64,000 bases of DNA from Flammeovirgaceae bacterium (GTDB lineage Bacteria; Bacteroidota; Bacteroidia; Cytophagales; Cyclobacteriaceae), in the NCBI GenBank assembly GCA_016709845.1, contig JADJMA010000008.1:62001-126000 (forward strand), read 5' to 3'. The position numbers and the translations under genes were made by a program. Positions 61,388-64,000 of the stretch are shown here, piece by piece. Position 1 is the first letter of the stretch; every line of letters starts with the position of its first letter. Under the pieces are notes generated by a model, which saw only the letters and a program-made list of their open reading frames with translations, made no database searches and was not told the origin of the DNA.

Positions 61388-61513
61388 AAATTACTCGCCT
61401 CCTCTCTAGTCTAGTCGAAAAATCCATATGAGTTTTCAACGTAAGATTTGGGTCACAATCGCTACATTTGTTGGATTAACCTTACTATAATTGAATCTTT
61501 GGGTTATTACGAC

Positions 61514-64000
61514 ATGAAGAATATACTGACAGGGCTTTTTTTTTATTCTGTTTTCGACCTTGGCCTGGGCTCAGCCTGCGAATGATAATTACGCAGCGGC
61601 CATTGATGTTTCATCCATTATTAATCTATGCTCTGCGAATGGGGCCTTTACCACATTAAATGCGACAGCTGATCAAAGTGCGGGCAGTTGTTGGACTAAC
61701 GGCCCGAATTATAATGTCTGGTTTAAGTTCACGGCCACGGCCAGTCAGTATATAAAAGTTCAGGTTAAGGTTGGTGGAGCAGAGGGTTCAATGCAGAATC
61801 CATTTGTTGCTTTGTGGAACTCCTCACTCACGGAGTTGAGCTGTCAGAATTATCAAGGCAGTAGCACAGATATAGAGACGGACTATTATGGCTTAACAGC
61901 CGGGCAGACGTACTATATTTCTGTGGATAATCATGCAGGAGCAGGCTACCGGGGCACGTTTACTTTATGCCTGAGTGATGTAGTGGATTATAATTATTAT
62001 GAAGGCGCGCTTGATGTTACAGGGACAATTAATGGCTGCTCTGCCAATGCCGCATATTCTACTTTGAATGCGACAGCTGACCAGAGCAAAGGCTCTTGCT
62101 GGACTAACGGACCGAACTATAATCGTTGGTTTAAGTTCACGGCCACGGCCAGTCAGTATATAAAAGTTCAGGTTAAGGTTGGTGGAGCAGAGGGTTCAAT
62201 GCAGAATCCATTTGTTGCTTTGTGGAACTCCTCACTCACGGAGTTAAACTGTCAGAATTATCAAGGCAGTAGCACAGATATAGAGACGGACTATTATGGC
62301 TTAACAGCCGGGCAGACGTACTATATTTCTGTGGATAATCATGCAGGAGCAGGCTACCGGGGCACGTTTACTTTATGCCTGAGTGATGTAGTGGATTATA
62401 ATTATTATGAAGGCGCGCTTGATGTTACAGGGACAATTAATGGCTGCTCTGCCAATGCCGCATATTCTACTTTGAATGCGACAGCTGACCAGAGCAAAGG
62501 CTCTTGCTGGACTAACGGACCGAACTATAATCGTTGGTTTAAGTTCACGGCCACGGCCAGTCAGTATATAAAAGTTCAGGTTAAGGTTGGTGGAGCAGAG
62601 GGTTCAATGCAGAATCCATTTGTTGCTTTGTGGAACTCCTCACTCACGGAGTTGAGCTGTCAGAATTATCAAGGCAGTAGCACAGATATAGAGACGGACT
62701 ATTATGGCTTAACAGCCGGGCAGACGTACTATATTTCTGTGGATAATCATGCAGGAGCAGGCTACCGGGGCACGTTTACTTTATGCCTGAGTGATGTAGT
62801 GGATTATAATTATTATGAAGGCGCGCTTGATGTTACAGGGACAATTAATGGCTGCTCTGCCAATGCCGCATATTCCACTTTGAATGCTACAGCTGACCAG
62901 AGCAAAGGTTCTTGCTGGAGTAATGGTCCGAATTATAATCGTTGGTTCAAGTTTACGGCCACGGCCAGTCAGTATATGAAAGTTCAGGTTAAAGGTTGGT
63001 GGAGCAGAGGGTTCAATGCAGAATCCATTTGTTGCTTTGTGGAACTCCTCACTCACGGAGTTAAACTGCCAGAATTATCAAGGCAGTAGCACAGATATAG
63101 AGACGGACTATTATGGCTTAACAGCCGGGCAGACGTACTACATTTCTGTGGATAATCATGCAGGAGCAGGCTATCGGGGCACGTTTACTTTATGCCTGAG
63201 TGATGTAGTGGATTATAATTATTATGAAGGCGCGCTTGATGTTACAGGGACAATTAATGGCTGCTCTGCCAATGCCGCATATTCTACTTTGAATGCGACA
63301 GCTGACCAGAGCAAAGGCTCTTGCTGGACCAACGGACCGAACTATAATCGTTGGTTTAAGTTCACGGCCACGGCCAGTCAGTATATAAAGTTCAGGTTAA
63401 GTGGTGGAGCAGAGGGTTCAATGCAGAATCCATTTGTTGCTTTGTGGAACTCCTCACTCACGGAGTTGAGCTGTCAGAATTATCAAGGCAGTAGCACAGA
63501 TATAGAGACGGACTATTATGGCTTAACAGCCGGGCAGACGTACCATATTTCTGTGATAATCATGCAGGAGCAGGCTACCGGGGCACGTTTACTTTATGCC
63601 TGAGTGATGTAGTGGATTATAATTATTATGAAGGCGCGCTTGATGTTACAGGGACAATTAATGGTTGCTCGGCCAATGCCGCATATTCCACTTTGAATGC
63701 TACAGCTGACCAGAGCAAAGGTTCTTGCTGGAGTAATGGTCCGAATTATAATCGTTGGTTCAAGTTTACGGCCACGGCCAGTCAGTATATGAAAGTTCAG
63801 GTGAAGGTTGGCGGGGCAGAGGGTTCGATGCAAAACCCGTTTGTTGCTTTGTGGAATTCATCACTCACGGAGTTAAACTGCCAGAATTACCAAGGCAGTA
63901 GCACAGATATAGAGACGGACTATTATGGCTTAACAGCCGGGCAGACGTACTATATTTCTGTGGATAATCATGCAGGAGCAGGCTACCGGGGCACGTTTAC
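61514..64000 (+). CDS. Large secreted repeat protein, PPC-like beta-sandwich units (runs off the right edge)
   Basis: The ATG at 61514 opens a signal peptide (MKNILTGLFF..LFSTLAWAQ) broken by an indel in the long T run near 61537-61545. The mature chain is a series of 136-residue units. Each has INGCSANAAYSTLNATADQS, SCWTNGPNYNRWFKFTATAS, VGGAEGSMQNPFVALWNSS and GLTAGQTYYISVDNHAGAGY, and four Cys. The pattern fits pre-peptidase C-terminal (PPC) domains of Bacteroidota surface proteins. Further frame changes lie at 62993, near 63388-63405 and near 63555. An extracellular adhesin or T9SS cargo is likely; the C-terminal signal is outside the window. Confidence 0.85.
61615..64000 (+). repeat. Tandem array of 408-bp units
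   Basis: Units start at 61615, 62023, 62431, 62839, 63248 and 63652; the fourth is 409 bases, the fifth 404, and the sixth is cut by the edge. Beyond the first 130 bases of the first unit, sequences are almost identical. Two alternating marks (TTGAGC or TTAAAC for the SLTEL-S/N position) show a two-unit higher period of 816 bases. Confidence 0.92.

Noticed and set aside
62781..63056. Reverse-strand frames inside the repeat array and other antisense frames
   Set aside because: They mirror the codon bias of the coding strand, have no signal or domain and recur only because the units repeat.
61615..64000. CRISPR or satellite DNA
   Set aside because: The 408-bp period is a multiple of three and encodes a well-formed beta-sandwich unit after a signal peptide.

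Overview
The window reads as chromosomal DNA of a member of the Bacteroidota, most likely order Cytophagales. The support is moderate, AT-leaning base composition, genes with almost no Shine-Dalgarno sequences, promoters resembling TAnnTTTG, many small secreted or lipoprotein genes ending their signal in AxAQ, several FtsX/MacB-type permeases with a PadR regulator, and Bacteroidota-typical families (DUF2721, DUF4395, VF530, DUF1572). No tRNA, rRNA, CRISPR array, integrase or transposase gene was found.

A general caution applies to every coordinate. About half of the genes are broken into two or more frames. Nearly every break is repaired by adding one base to a short homopolymer. purM and mutS are affected like the rest, so I treat these as sequence errors, give each gene as one merged interval, and name the breaks. 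A few anomalies do not fit that explanation: apparent internal losses in the M16 peptidase and the molybdopterin oxidoreductase, and a TAG stop in a permease.

Layout. 1-2029: chloride channel (cut by the left edge) divergent from a MarR regulator. 2094-13202: mostly minus-strand secreted enzymes (CsgG/FlgO-like HEAT protein, creatininase-like hydrolase, molybdopterin oxidoreductase, FMN split-barrel protein, M16 metallopeptidase, paralogous secreted pair) plus a DUF1080 lipoprotein. 13361-16379: tight SDR / acyl-CoA dehydrogenase / APH-type kinase operon resembling the levulinate (lva) and ACAD10/11 route for 4-hydroxyacyl-CoA, followed by a 3-hydroxyacyl-CoA dehydrogenase. 16390-26600: a duplicated block (3-hydroxyacyl-CoA dehydrogenase / variable gene / S9 peptidase) studded with five copies of a two-palindrome repeat, then a quinohemoprotein alcohol dehydrogenase and an amidohydrolase. 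26668-36341: membrane proteins, PhyH oxygenase, purM, VF530, an FtsX permease, a PQQ sugar dehydrogenase and a SpoU methyltransferase. 36474-45437: a structured mobile-like repeat, an exported-looking methyltransferase, mutS, an AAA ATPase behind three palindromes, oxidoreductases, a fatty-acid desaturase and small membrane/DinB proteins. 45467-51980: DUF4395, another permease, then tandem tryptophanase and tyrosine phenol-lyase with a pterin synthase. 52074-55379: a copper-uptake locus (Cys/Met small protein, Met-rich lipoprotein, OprC/NosA-like TonB receptor). 55383-61110: padR and two large permeases. 61280-64000: a second copy of the structured repeat and the start of a large secreted protein built of near-identical 408-bp units, running off the right edge.

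The best candidates for further attention are the structured repeat families, the homogenised 408-bp array with dimer periodicity, the 4-hydroxyacyl-CoA module, the tnaA-tpl pair and the self-contained copper locus. I see no clear case of an entirely new system.
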